64,000 bases of DNA, taken from Cytophagales bacterium (GTDB taxonomy: Bacteria > Bacteroidota > Bacteroidia > Cytophagales > Spirosomataceae). The stretch is taken from positions 1-64,000 of the forward strand of contig RDXN01000056.1 in assembly GCA_004292855.1 (NCBI GenBank), written 5' to 3'. The translations under genes and the position numbers were made by a program. Positions 45,704-53,806 of this stretch are shown piece after piece (the stretch's first letter is position 1; each line of letters begins with the position of its first letter). The notes beneath the pieces were generated by a model that worked only from the letters and a program-made list of their open reading frames with translations, ran no database searches and had not been told where the DNA came from.

Positions 45704-47989
45704 ATGCGTACACTTTACTTCATCAGCCTGCTGCTGTTTGCGGCTACGTTGTCTTCGTTTGCTCAAGTCCCCTCCCCCACCGACGACGACAAATACTCCC
45801 TACACATCCGTCAAACAACGGCCCCCGTCAAGCTCGATGGCGATTTGAGCGAACCCGGCTGGCAGTCGGCGCAGGTCATAAAAGACTTTTACCAGAATTT
45901 CCCGTTCGATACATCCTTTGCCAAGCAGCCGACCGAAGTGCGCGTGATGTTCGATCAGAATTTTCTGTACGTGGGCTTTCGGGTCACGCAGCCCCGGAGC
46001 AGCTACATTGTGCGCTCGCTCAAGCGCGACTTCGAGGGGGGTTCGTCCGACGTAATCACTGTCAATATCGACCCGTTTAAAGACCGGCTCAACGGCTTTC
46101 ATTTTGCCCTTTCGCCTTATGGCGTGCAGCGTGAGGGCCTGATTGCCAACGGCTCCGACCTTTCGCTCGACTGGGATAATAAATGGTATGCCGAGGTGAA
46201 AAACTTCGACGACTATTGGGTGGCCGAGATCGCCATTCCCTTCGCCACGCTCCGCTACAAACGGCTCGAAGGCGAGAATGTCTGGCGCATCAACTTTGGG
46301 CGTAACTCGCTGAAACAAAACGAAATATCGACCTGGCGACCTGTTCCCCGGCAGTTTCGACCGAGTTCGGTTGCGTTTACGGGGCTGATGGTCTGGGACG
46401 ATGCACCCCCCAAACCCGGTGCCAACGTGTCGATTATCCCCTACGTTTCGGCTCGCAACACCCGCGACTTTGAACTTCGCACCCCCACCGACCGGGGCAT
46501 GACCGTTGGGGGCGACGCCAAGATTGCCGTGACGCCCTCGCTCAACCTCGACCTGACCGTAAACCCCGACTTCTCGCAGGTCGAAGTAGACCGGCAGGTG
46601 ACCAACCTGAACCGCTTCGAGCTGTTCTTCCCCGAACGGCGGCAGTTTTTTCTGGAAAACAATGACCTCTTCGGCACCTTCGGCTTCCCCAACGCCCGCC
46701 CCTTTTTCAGTCGGCGCATTGGCATCGGGCGGGGCAATATCACCCGCGTGCTGAGTGAGGGCGATACCATTCGCTACAATAGCAACGTAACGGTGCCCAT
46801 CCGCTTTGGGGCACGACTCAGCGGGCGCGTCGACAAAAACTGGCGCATCGGCCTGCTAAACATGCAAACAGCCGCCGTCGATCTGATTAACGCACCAGCC
46901 GCCAACTACTCGGTGGGCATCATACAGCGCAGAATATCCACCCGCTCAACGCTTGGGGGCATTTTCGTGAACAAAGAAAATTTTCTGAATACCATTGCCC
47001 GGCCCAGCGAGCTAACCACGCTGCCTAATCAGTTTAACCGGGTCGCGGGGCTGGAATACAACCTGTTCTCGAAAGACAACAAGTGGGAGGGCGAGTTCTA
47101 TTATCACCGCTCATTTTCGCCCAATAACCCCGCCGATGCACAGTCGGGGGCGGCTTTTCTGGGGTATCGCGATCAATACTGGCAGCTTAACGGAGGTGTC
47201 CAATACATTGGGCAGGGGTTCCGCGCCGAGACGGGCTTTGTGCCACGCACAGGCGTTGTGAACCTGTTCATCCCCGAATCGAACCGGCTCTGGAACCCAA
47301 AAAACCCGAAACTGGCGAAGAAAATCATTGCCTGGGGCTTCGGCTCCGAAAGCGAGTTCTCCTGGAACCTGCCCGACTACCGCCTGACCGACCGCAACAA
47401 TAACCTGTACGGTTTTATCAGTTTCCGCAACCAAAGCGAGCTGTTTGGCGGTGTTTATAACAACTTTACCTATCTGTTTTTTGGCTTCGACCCCACCAAC
47501 ACGGGCGGCCCCCAACTCGCCGAAGGCACCGACTATACAACTACCGGCGTTTTTGCAGGCTACTCCTCCGACCGTCGGCAGGATTTCACGGTTGAGAGTC
47601 GGGCGCAGGTTGGCGGGTATTACAACGGTCGGTCGGCCCGGTTGAATGGGCAGTTAGCGTATCGCTGGCAACCCTATGGCATTTTCGCCCTGAGCTACAC
47701 CTACAACGCCATTCGACTCCCGGCCCCCTACCGCAGCACCGACCTGTTCCTGATTGGCCCACGGGCGGAGTTGGCATTCAGCCGGTCGCTGTTTTTCAGC
47801 ACGTTTATCCAGTACAACACGCAGGCCAACAACATCAACATCAACTCGCGCCTACAGTGGCGGTTCCGGCCCGTCTCAGACCTGTTTCTGGTTTACACCG
47901 ACAACTATTATTCCAACCAGTTTTTCCAGAACCCAGCCGTCAAAAACCGCGCGTTGGTGCTGAAAATGACGTATTGGCTGAACGTGTAA
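45704..47989 (+). CDS. Secreted CBM9-like / DUF5916 outer-membrane protein
   Basis: A 761-residue protein with a signal peptide (LYFISLLLFAATLSSFAQ). Residues of about 30-190 form a CBM9-like carbohydrate-binding sandwich, with TTAPVKLDGDLSEPGWQ then VRVMFDQNFLYVGFRV and WRINFGRNS as its usual landmarks. The rest is DUF5916, ending in alternating beta strands typical of an outer-membrane barrel (PVSDLFLVYTDNYYSNQFF and the final aromatic-rich strand MTYWLNV). This architecture is widespread in Bacteroidota and often called a hydrolase, though activity is unproven. It has its own promoter element and is convergent with the esterase gene across an inverted repeat. Confidence 0.82.
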   Translation: MRTLYFISLLLFAATLSSFAQVPSPTDDDKYSLHIRQTTAPVKLDGDLSEPGWQSAQVIKDFYQNFPFDTSFAKQPTEVRVMFDQNFLYVGFRVTQPRSSYIVRSLKRDFEGGSSDVITVNIDPFKDRLNGFHFALSPYGVQREGLIANGSDLSLDWDNKWYAEVKNFDDYWVAEIAIPFATLRYKRLEGENVWRINFGRNSLKQNEISTWRPVPRQFRPSSVAFTGLMVWDDAPPKPGANVSIIPYVSARNTRDFELRTPTDRGMTVGGDAKIAVTPSLNLDLTVNPDFSQVEVDRQVTNLNRFELFFPERRQFFLENNDLFGTFGFPNARPFFSRRIGIGRGNITRVLSEGDTIRYNSNVTVPIRFGARLSGRVDKNWRIGLLNMQTAAVDLINAPAANYSVGIIQRRISTRSTLGGIFVNKENFLNTIARPSELTTLPNQFNRVAGLEYNLFSKDNKWEGEFYYHRSFSPNNPADAQSGAAFLGYRDQYWQLNGGVQYIGQGFRAETGFVPRTGVVNLFIPESNRLWNPKNPKLAKKIIAWGFGSESEFSWNLPDYRLTDRNNNLYGFISFRNQSELFGGVYNNFTYLFFGFDPTNTGGPQLAEGTDYTTTGVFAGYSSDRRQDFTVESRAQVGGYYNGRSARLNGQLAYRWQPYGIFALSYTYNAIRLPAPYRSTDLFLIGPRAELAFSRSLFFSTFIQYNTQANNININSRLQWRFRPVSDLFLVYTDNYYSNQFFQNPAVKNRALVLKMTYWLNV

Positions 47990-47996
47990 AACTCGT

Positions 47997-48064
47997 TTTT
48001 AGACAGGATTACATGATTTAACAGGATTACTATCTCTTTGAATCCTGTAATCCTGTCTAAAAAA
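47997..48064. repeat. Imperfect inverted repeat between convergent genes
   Basis: Left arm TTTTAGACAGGATTAC...ACAGGATT (47997-48028) pairs with AATCCTGTAATCCTGTCTAAAA (48041-48062) apart from about 10 extra bases in the left arm. It is a dispersed ACAGGATT-type intergenic repeat and may act as a bidirectional terminator. Confidence 0.7.
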
Positions 48065-48079
48065 TCTCTTCACATCATA

Positions 48080-48961
48080 TCATCTAATCAACTCCAGCAG
48101 ATCGCGGTAAATGATATTGCGTTTCCAGAGCAATTGCTTCACCATTCCCACGTGTTTCTTGCCGGGCAACTCCCGGTACAGATGCTTCACTCCGGCAGCC
48201 TGTAGCTTATCCCGAAACGACTGGGTTCCTGCGATAATGCTTGGGTAGGTCCGTTCGCCCGTGTACAGCAACATCGGCGGCAAGCCCGCCCGCACCTTGA
48301 ACAGGGGCGACATGGCTTTCCATACGGCCGGGTCTTTCCCGAACGACACGAGGTACTTTCGGTCGTCGGGATACTTCATTTCGAGCAGGTAATCGTACAT
48401 GTCGATGCCCGCCGGGTCGTCCAGGATGGCCCCTTTGACCGGGTTTTTGGGCAGGCCTAGCTTGCTAAACAGTGCATCGTCGGTGGCCAACAGGGCAGCC
48501 AAACCACCACCCGCCGAGTGACCCATGACGAAGATTCGGTTGGGGTCGCCCCCATACTCGCTGATGTGCTGAGAGGTCCACTGCACAGCGCGGGCGCAGT
48601 CGTCGGCCATAGCGGGCACCATTACGTTGGGCGACAGCCGGTAGTTGATAATCACAGCCACCACCCCTTGCTTTGCCAACCGGCGACCAATAAACCAGTA
48701 GATGTTTTTGCTACCGCTGTCCCAGTTGCCGCCGTGAATGAACACCACCACGGGCAGGCCCTCTTTGGGTGTTTTGTTAGGCGCGTACACATCGAGCAAA
48801 TGCCGCTCCGGGTCAGCTTTAACGGAAGAATTAGCCTCTATGTACGAAACGTTTTTGGTACGCTTACTGGCATACAGAACGTTGCTGACGAGCGAGATCA
48901 AGAGAACCAACCCAATACGGGCAAACCAATGTGCGTGAGGCATAAAGTGCTGACAATACAT
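48080..48961 (-). CDS. Secreted alpha/beta-hydrolase (HSL-type esterase/lipase)
   Basis: A 293-residue protein with a hydrophobic N-terminus (HWFARIGLVLLISLVSNVL); MPHAHWF six codons downstream may be the true start. The oxyanion motif VFIHGGNWDSG (His76-Gly-Gly), the nucleophile elbow MGHSAGG (Ser149) and a late LPGKKHVGMV (candidate catalytic His) match the carboxylesterase / hormone-sensitive-lipase group. A candidate Asp is not certain. It is expected to be periplasmic or secreted and to deacylate esters. It is convergent with the CBM9/DUF5916 gene and is not in an obvious operon. Confidence 0.8.
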   Translation of the reverse strand: MYCQHFMPHAHWFARIGLVLLISLVSNVLYASKRTKNVSYIEANSSVKADPERHLLDVYAPNKTPKEGLPVVVFIHGGNWDSGSKNIYWFIGRRLAKQGVVAVIINYRLSPNVMVPAMADDCARAVQWTSQHISEYGGDPNRIFVMGHSAGGGLAALLATDDALFSKLGLPKNPVKGAILDDPAGIDMYDYLLEMKYPDDRKYLVSFGKDPAVWKAMSPLFKVRAGLPPMLLYTGERTYPSIIAGTQSFRDKLQAAGVKHLYRELPGKKHVGMVKQLLWKRNIIYRDLLELIR

Positions 48962-49037
48962 ACACTATACATACTCACGACGATGGTTTATGGTTTTGGA
49001 AAGGGATTGACTGCTTCTTCTTTGGGTGTCCCGGCTC

Positions 49038-49334
49038 CTAGAATCGTTGGAATTCTTTCACTAAAATCATGGTGCAGTTCGCCGTAGACTTCAGTCGGAT
49101 TAATTTAATTGGCTCGTATTCAGGGTCGTTATAGCACTGCAAAGCAGCCTCTTCCGACGGGAATCGGATAATAGCGTTCATGGTTCGGGCAATTCCTTCT
49201 ACAGGAATCGCCTGTACGTCGGAGGCAAGCACCTCGGCTCCATATTTGAGCAGTAATGGAAGCACACGGGGGCCATAAGCACTGAATGCTTCGGGGTCAA
49301 TGATGTCGTAACTATTGATGTAGTAAGCAGCCAT
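49038..49334 (-). CDS. DUF1330 protein
   Basis: The start at 49334 (MAAYYINSYDIIDPEAFSAYG) matches the family; 98 residues. DUF1330 features are the N-terminal YYxxxxxDxxxxxxY segment, a central hydrophobic LPLLLKYGAEVLASD and the ALQCYNDPEYEPIKLIR C-terminal half. It belongs to the dimeric alpha-beta-barrel group. Function is unknown; members are small cytoplasmic proteins sometimes linked to stress. It follows the AraC regulator gene after 74 bases in the same direction, so regulation of it by that protein is plausible. Confidence 0.8.
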   Translation of the reverse strand: MAAYYINSYDIIDPEAFSAYGPRVLPLLLKYGAEVLASDVQAIPVEGIARTMNAIIRFPSEEAALQCYNDPEYEPIKLIRLKSTANCTMILVKEFQRF

Positions 49335-49408
49335 AATAGACGCAGTTAGTAGTACACTGGCAAAGGTATGGCCCAACACCAGCAGCGATTTACGATAAAC
49401 TGCTCTTT

Positions 49409-50248
49409 TTAGCCGCGCATCAGCGACGGGGCTTTACCATACCATTTCTTATACGAAGCCGAAAAATGCTCAAGGCTGTTGAACCCGGCAGAGAAAGCAA
49501 TTTCGGAGATTGGCAGCGAGGTGGCCTGGAGGTTCTGATGGGCTTGTTGCAGCCGAACTCGAAGTAGGTATTGGTATGGGGTAACAGAGGTGAGTTGTTT
49601 GAACGAGCGCGCAAAATGGAACTGGCTCATATTGCCTAAATCAGCTAATTGAGTCACCGAAATGTCATCGACGAAATGCTCACTGATGAACGTTTTAATT
49701 TTCTCCAACCCCGGCAGGAGGTTTCTTTTTTGTCTGTCGGTCAACAAACGGACATCAGCTTGTTGCTCATTAACCGACAGAACCTTTAAGAACAGTTCAC
49801 TCAGTAGCGACTCGGTATGTAAGCGCGAGTAACAATGAGTAGATAACAGTTGAAACAGGTAATGATGAAGGTATTCTGTTTCGGGAGTGGCAGGGATCAA
49901 GATGGATTTTTTATCGGGGTCATTCAAAAACCATCCAAAACTTTGATAATTAGATCCCAATAATTGAACGTTCTCTGCTGGCATTGAAAAAATAGTGCAT
50001 TCATCAGGCATAGCATGAACGTGGCCAACGCGGTATTCGTGATGGGGTTTATTCAGCAAAAAATGGCCATGATGCGCATCAAAAGTCCGCCTGAAACTGT
50101 TAAACTGGAAATTACCCCGGCGGACATACGCGATTACAAAATCGTCCCGCTGTTCTTTCTCAGACATAGAGCATTCGTGGCAGCGGCACAGGAAATCGTG
50201 AACTGAACACAAGGACGACTCGTAAAGGGTTTTGATTTCAGCATGCAT
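49409..50248 (-). CDS. AraC-family transcription regulator
   Basis: A 279-residue protein. The C-terminal 100 residues form the two-helix-turn-helix AraC DNA-binding domain: FVDDISVTQLADLGNMSQFHFARSFKQ and LPISEIAFSAGFNSLEHFSASYKKWYGKAPS. The N-terminal half (RRGNFQFNSFRRTFDAHHGHFLLNK) looks like an AraC_binding cupin-like sensor, with several His and Cys residues. It may respond to a small ligand or metal. It begins 13 bases after the end of the PIN-like gene and lies before DUF1330, so it could belong to the same transcription unit as the ATPase module. A+T-rich compared with its left neighbours. Confidence 0.88.
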   Translation of the reverse strand: MHAEIKTLYESSLCSVHDFLCRCHECSMSEKEQRDDFVIAYVRRGNFQFNSFRRTFDAHHGHFLLNKPHHEYRVGHVHAMPDECTIFSMPAENVQLLGSNYQSFGWFLNDPDKKSILIPATPETEYLHHYLFQLLSTHCYSRLHTESLLSELFLKVLSVNEQQADVRLLTDRQKRNLLPGLEKIKTFISEHFVDDISVTQLADLGNMSQFHFARSFKQLTSVTPYQYLLRVRLQQAHQNLQATSLPISEIAFSAGFNSLEHFSASYKKWYGKAPSLMRG

Positions 50249-50261
50249 CCTGGTTAGTGCT

Positions 50262-50717
50262 TTAGACCGTCAAGTTTTCGTAATCAATTTCCTCTGGACG
50301 AGCCACAGCGCGGGACTGAATGCCAGCATGTTTAGGGTGACAATTGACCGCATCCCTGAACGCTTTGTCGATGATGATAGCCATTTTCCGATTAGAAAGC
50401 AGAATGGCTTTCAGGTGCCAATAGTCTTTGTTAAGCTTGAGGCATTTCTTGTCGGTTGTCTTGGAGAATCGTAACCCCTCCAATTGCTCGTTCGAGATCA
50501 TAACAATGCACTCCTCTTTGGTCAAGCGGGCGATGATACTCAAAATGCTTTGCCCATAATTACCCCGATTGCTATCGTGATATTCTTTCAGAAGTTTTTG
50601 GGTTAACACCAGATGCCCGTCTTCATACAGCCACTTTATCAACCGTTCGTATTCGGGATCGGCGGGGTTTTTGAAGTTTTTGGCAATATTATTATCGACA
50701 AACAGATCCTTTATCAT
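50262..50717 (-). CDS. PIN-like ribonuclease candidate
   Basis: A 151-residue protein that I assign to the PIN-like fold by motif order rather than by recognition of a named family. LFVDNNIAKNF holds Asp8 followed by Asn10, like the VDTN start of PIN domains; Glu45 lies in KLLKEYHDS; Asp98 in DYWHLKAIL resembles the third acid followed by the LA helix; IIIDKAF holds Asp117 at the place of the fourth acid. PIN domains are Mg-dependent RNases and common toxins. The ATG overlaps the stop of the upstream AAA ATPase gene (ATGA), so the two proteins are probably made in matched amounts. It could be the nuclease effector of an ATPase-controlled defence module. Confidence 0.6.
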   Translation of the reverse strand: MIKDLFVDNNIAKNFKNPADPEYERLIKWLYEDGHLVLTQKLLKEYHDSNRGNYGQSILSIIARLTKEECIVMISNEQLEGLRFSKTTDKKCLKLNKDYWHLKAILLSNRKMAIIIDKAFRDAVNCHPKHAGIQSRAVARPEEIDYENLTV

Positions 50718-51751
50718 CCGATAGCGTTCATTGCAATGTCCATAATATCAATGCCGTACGTATCAAAGAAACTATCGGGGGCACCTTTGACAGCCCCTTT
50801 TGTCGTAAACTCTACATCATGCACCGTACTCTTAACCCCGTCATTTTCAAAATACAAAACGCGGACATCTTCCGGTTTCAACTCACCTGTTACGAGCAAC
50901 AATCGAATCCGATTGAGCAGATATTCGCTGTGGGTTTCAATAATGTATTGCTTTTGCGTACGCTTAATCTGATTGGCCAAATAGTTACCGAATGTCGCTT
51001 GAATTTTGGGATGAAGATGAATTTCAGGCTGTGAAACAGCAAGGCAAGAGTGGTCGGAAAGTTGTAAGTCAGCAACAATGATTGGTAAGAATTGGCTAAT
51101 GCCGAAGCCAACGTCCGTTAGGGCAGTCAAGCGAGCGTTCGGTTTCACCTTCACCATCAGTTCAAATCGTCCTCCTTTCAGTTTATTTGATTGAATCTGA
51201 TCAAATAGTTCTGTCTGCTTCATTACTTCGTTTAACTCACTCAATTTATCAGGACTGGTCTCCTCCCATTCGATAATTTGATCAATATAACTTTCTCCAT
51301 CAATATCTATTTTTTGTTGCGCTTTTGCTTTTTGGTAGTAGGTTCGTTCAGGCGGGCGACGAAAAGAGCCGATGTAATTGAAGTCTTTGTCAAAATCTTC
51401 CGCTTCAAACGATAAGTCAGTTTCATAGTATTGCCTCGGTAAGCCATTCGAGTTTCGCTCCCAGCGGGTATCAAAAACACCGTCGGGTTTATCAAATTCA
51501 ATAAAAATAGCAAAATCCCACTTCACGCGATTTTGAAAAACTATCTCGTCAAAGCTCCCCATGTTCACATATTTGCCATTAGGGGACAAATAATGTGGAA
51601 ATTGCTCCGTCTGCAACACCGCCAGAATCGCGTTAATCAGCGAGCTTTTGCCGCTACTGTTAGCACCGGTTAGGAGCGTGATGGGGGCGAATTTTACATT
51701 GAGTTCTTCAAAGCATTTGAAGTTCTTGAGGCCGAGCGAGTTAATCAACAT
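50714..51751 (-). CDS. AAA ATPase, DUF3696/AAA_21-type (OLD/ABC-like)
   Basis: The start at 51751 (MLINSLGLKNFKCFEE) is set because the family begins with this strand; upstream extension would run into the glyS promoter. The 345-residue protein has Walker A GANSSGKSS at residues 29-37 and PEIHLHPKIQ with the switch ETHSEYLLNRI, as in ATPases of overcoming-lysogenization-defect and ABC type. The C-terminus (VRVLYFENDGVKSTVHDVEF then PDSFFD) is DUF3696-like. Such proteins often act as sensors in phage defence together with a nuclease. Here the next gene is a PIN-like nuclease with an ATGA overlap. Confidence 0.75.
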   Translation of the reverse strand: MLINSLGLKNFKCFEELNVKFAPITLLTGANSSGKSSLINAILAVLQTEQFPHYLSPNGKYVNMGSFDEIVFQNRVKWDFAIFIEFDKPDGVFDTRWERNSNGLPRQYYETDLSFEAEDFDKDFNYIGSFRRPPERTYYQKAKAQQKIDIDGESYIDQIIEWEETSPDKLSELNEVMKQTELFDQIQSNKLKGGRFELMVKVKPNARLTALTDVGFGISQFLPIIVADLQLSDHSCLAVSQPEIHLHPKIQATFGNYLANQIKRTQKQYIIETHSEYLLNRIRLLLVTGELKPEDVRVLYFENDGVKSTVHDVEFTTKGAVKGAPDSFFDTYGIDIMDIAMNAIG

Positions 51752-51827
51752 GGTTTTTTCGGGCAAAAAGCGAATAGCTAAAAATAGGCATAATTGCATA
51801 GAAAAAACATATTTCTTGCCTATGCTG

Positions 51828-51835
51828 TATCTTTG
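51828..51835 (+). promoter_or_regulatory. Minus-7 promoter element of glyS
   Basis: TATCTTTG fits TAnnTTTG. The glyS ATG is 8 bases downstream, so the leader is a few bases at most. The run TGTAnCTTTGCGGCA is shared with the hisS promoter. No minus-33 TTG at usual spacing. The divergent ATPase gene begins about 90 bases to the left. Confidence 0.55.
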
Positions 51836-51842
51836 CGGCATT

Positions 51843-53351
51843 ATGGCAGACCAGCAAGTACCCGCAGTAGCCGCGCCCGCTACCTCACTCCAGGATATTA
51901 TCGCCCACGCGAAAGAATACGGGTTCGTTTTCCCCTCGTCCGAAATCTACGACGGTCTACAGGCCGTGTACGACTACGGGCAGAACGGCGTCGAACTCAA
52001 AAATAACCTCAAAACCGTCTGGTGGAAGGCCATGACCCAACTCCACGATGAGGTTGTTGGGATCGACGCGGCCATTTTTATGCATCCCCTGACGTGGAAG
52101 GCATCGGGCCACATTGACTCGTTCAACGACCCGATGATCGACAACCGCGACTCCAAAAAACGCTACCGCGCCGACCAACTGCTCGAAGGCAAAGCTGAGC
52201 AATACGCCAACGCCGGCGACGAGGCCAAGTCGCAGGCTCTGCTCAACGAAATGGGTCGCTTGCTGGGCGACAACGACCTCGAAGGTGTCCGCAACCTGAT
52301 TATTGCCGAGGGGATCAAGTGCCCCATTTCGGGCACCGACAACTGGACCGAGGTGCGGCAGTTTAACCTGATGTTTTCGACACAGGTTGGCTCCGTAGCC
52401 GAAGACACCACCACGATTTACCTCCGTCCCGAAACAGCGCAGGGCATTTTCGTGAACTTCCTGAATGTGCAGAAAACGGGCCGGATGAAGGTTCCGTTTG
52501 GTATTGCGCAGATCGGGAAGGCGTTCCGGAACGAAATTGTGGCTCGGCAATTCACCTTCCGTATGCGCGAGTTCGAGCAGATGGAAATGCAGTATTTTGT
52601 GCGGCCCGGCACCGAAATGGAATGGTATACCAACTGGAAAAACACCCGGTTGGCGTTCCACAAGGCCGTGGGTATCCCCGCTGAAAGCCTCAAATTCCAC
52701 GACCATGAGAAACTCGCCCACTACGCCAACGCGGCTGTCGATATCGAGTACAAGTTTCCATTCGGGTTCCGCGAGATCGAGGGTATCCACTCCCGCACCG
52801 ACTTCGACCTGAAAGCCCATCAGGAACTGAGCCGCAAAAAGCAGCAATACTTCGATAACGACGTTGACCCCGCCACCGGCAAGCCCTACGGCAACTACAT
52901 CCCCTATGTGGTTGAAACATCCGTTGGGGCCGACCGCCTGTTTTTGGCCGTGTTCTGCAATGCCTTTACAAAGGAGACAGTCGGGGAAGGCGAAGCACAA
53001 AAAGAGCGCACGTATCTAAAACTGCACCCGGCCCTTGCCCCCGTGAAGGCGGCTGTGTTCCCGCTCGTGCGCAAGGACGGCTTGCCCGAAAAAGCCGAGC
53101 AGATTGTGAAGGCTTTGCGCTCGGAGTTCCGCGTGATTATGGAGGAGCGCGACGCCATCGGCAAACGCTACACCCGGCAGGATTTGATTGGCACGCCGTT
53201 TTGCATCGCGGTCGACTACCAGACCCTCGAAGACGACACCGTGACGATCCGCCACCGCGACACTACCGAACAGGAGCGCATCCCCATCAGCGAACTCAAG
53301 GCCCGCATCGGCTACGAGGTATCGGTGGAGCGGATTCTGGAGAAGCTGTAA
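51843..53351 (+). CDS. glyS: Glycyl-tRNA synthetase (class II, alpha2 type)
   Basis: The 502-residue homodimeric synthetase charges tRNA(Gly). The start is the ATG at 51843 (MADQQVPAVAAPAT), since the minus-7 element sits just before it and a longer frame would cross the divergent ATPase gene. SLQDIIAHAKEYGFVFPSSEIYDG is the normal N-terminus. Class II motifs appear in LRPETAQGIFVNF, GIAQIGKAFRNE and TFRMREFEQMEMQYFV; the C-terminal VFPLVRKDGLPEKAEQI anticodon-binding domain is complete. Its TAA stop opens a hairpin of the TAACGCGGTTG family. It is divergent from the ATPase-PIN genes. Confidence 0.95.
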   Translation: MADQQVPAVAAPATSLQDIIAHAKEYGFVFPSSEIYDGLQAVYDYGQNGVELKNNLKTVWWKAMTQLHDEVVGIDAAIFMHPLTWKASGHIDSFNDPMIDNRDSKKRYRADQLLEGKAEQYANAGDEAKSQALLNEMGRLLGDNDLEGVRNLIIAEGIKCPISGTDNWTEVRQFNLMFSTQVGSVAEDTTTIYLRPETAQGIFVNFLNVQKTGRMKVPFGIAQIGKAFRNEIVARQFTFRMREFEQMEMQYFVRPGTEMEWYTNWKNTRLAFHKAVGIPAESLKFHDHEKLAHYANAAVDIEYKFPFGFREIEGIHSRTDFDLKAHQELSRKKQQYFDNDVDPATGKPYGNYIPYVVETSVGADRLFLAVFCNAFTKETVGEGEAQKERTYLKLHPALAPVKAAVFPLVRKDGLPEKAEQIVKALRSEFRVIMEERDAIGKRYTRQDLIGTPFCIAVDYQTLEDDTVTIRHRDTTEQERIPISELKARIGYEVSVERILEKL

Positions 53352-53373
53352 CGCGGTTGTCCTCAACCGCCGT
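53349..53373. repeat. TAACGCGGTTG hairpin at the glyS stop codon
   Basis: TAACGCGGTTG (53349-53359), TCCT, CAACCGCCG (53364-53372): a stem of about 7-9 bp whose first three bases are the glyS stop. Same family as the palindrome at 44815-44840, with the loop in the opposite orientation. Confidence 0.75.
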
Positions 53374-53806
53374 GTCTCTATTGTGCGTAGTCTTCTATAA
53401 GCTCGTTATGCGTAGTGTTCCGAAGGGCGGTCCGACGTCTCGGCACTGCGCATTTTTTGTAAATGGCCGTTTGCAACGGGTGCATTTCAATCTTGTGCGT
53501 TGTTGGCCTTACGGCCATGCCGGAAGGTACCGTAGCGACGGACCGCCGGCATTACAACAGTCGCTTCTCCATGTAATGCCGGATATTTTCCGGCATGGCC
53601 GCAAGACCAATAGAGGTTGCTCTAAGTAGCGACGGTTGGGCAAAACACAAGATTGAAATGCACCCTTTGCAACGGCCAAGCCGTCAGGCTAACCGATACC
53701 AGTAAACAGTTTAGCCTAACGGCTGGTCGTTGCAAACGACCTATCATAAATGGTGCGCAGTTCCCTGCTTCGCAGAACACTACGCACAACGAACTGTTAA
53801 TAAGCC
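53352..53806. other. 455-base gap holding the nested palindromic element
   Basis: No protein-coding gene is supported: open frames here have no start signal and no family likeness. The gap contains the end of the glyS hairpin and a 390-bp nested inverted-repeat element (53403-53792). Confidence 0.8.
53403..53792. repeat. 390-bp nested palindrome (MITE-like or structured)
   Basis: Ends 53403-53420 and 53775-53792 are reverse complements at 17 of 18 positions. Inside are further pairs: 53445-53452/53754-53761 (8 of 8); 53471-53497/53646-53672 (26 of 27); 53503-53524/53589-53610 (20 of 22); 53546-53555/53573-53582 (10 of 10); and a side hairpin 53679-53692/53711-53724 (13 of 14). The pairs nest without crossing, so the strand could fold into one branched structure. 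There is no coding frame or transposase. Confidence 0.85.

Noticed and set aside
51784-51825. ATAGGCA/TGCCTAT inverted pair in the glyS-ATPase gap as an operator
   Set aside because: Only seven bases per arm in an A+T-rich region; too weak to claim.
51648-51842. Longer N-terminus for glyS
   Set aside because: It would cross the ATPase gene and the promoter element; the conserved N-terminus begins at 51843.
53374-53806. Small coding genes in the gap after glyS
   Set aside because: Open frames overlap the inverted-repeat arms, have no start signal and no family likeness.
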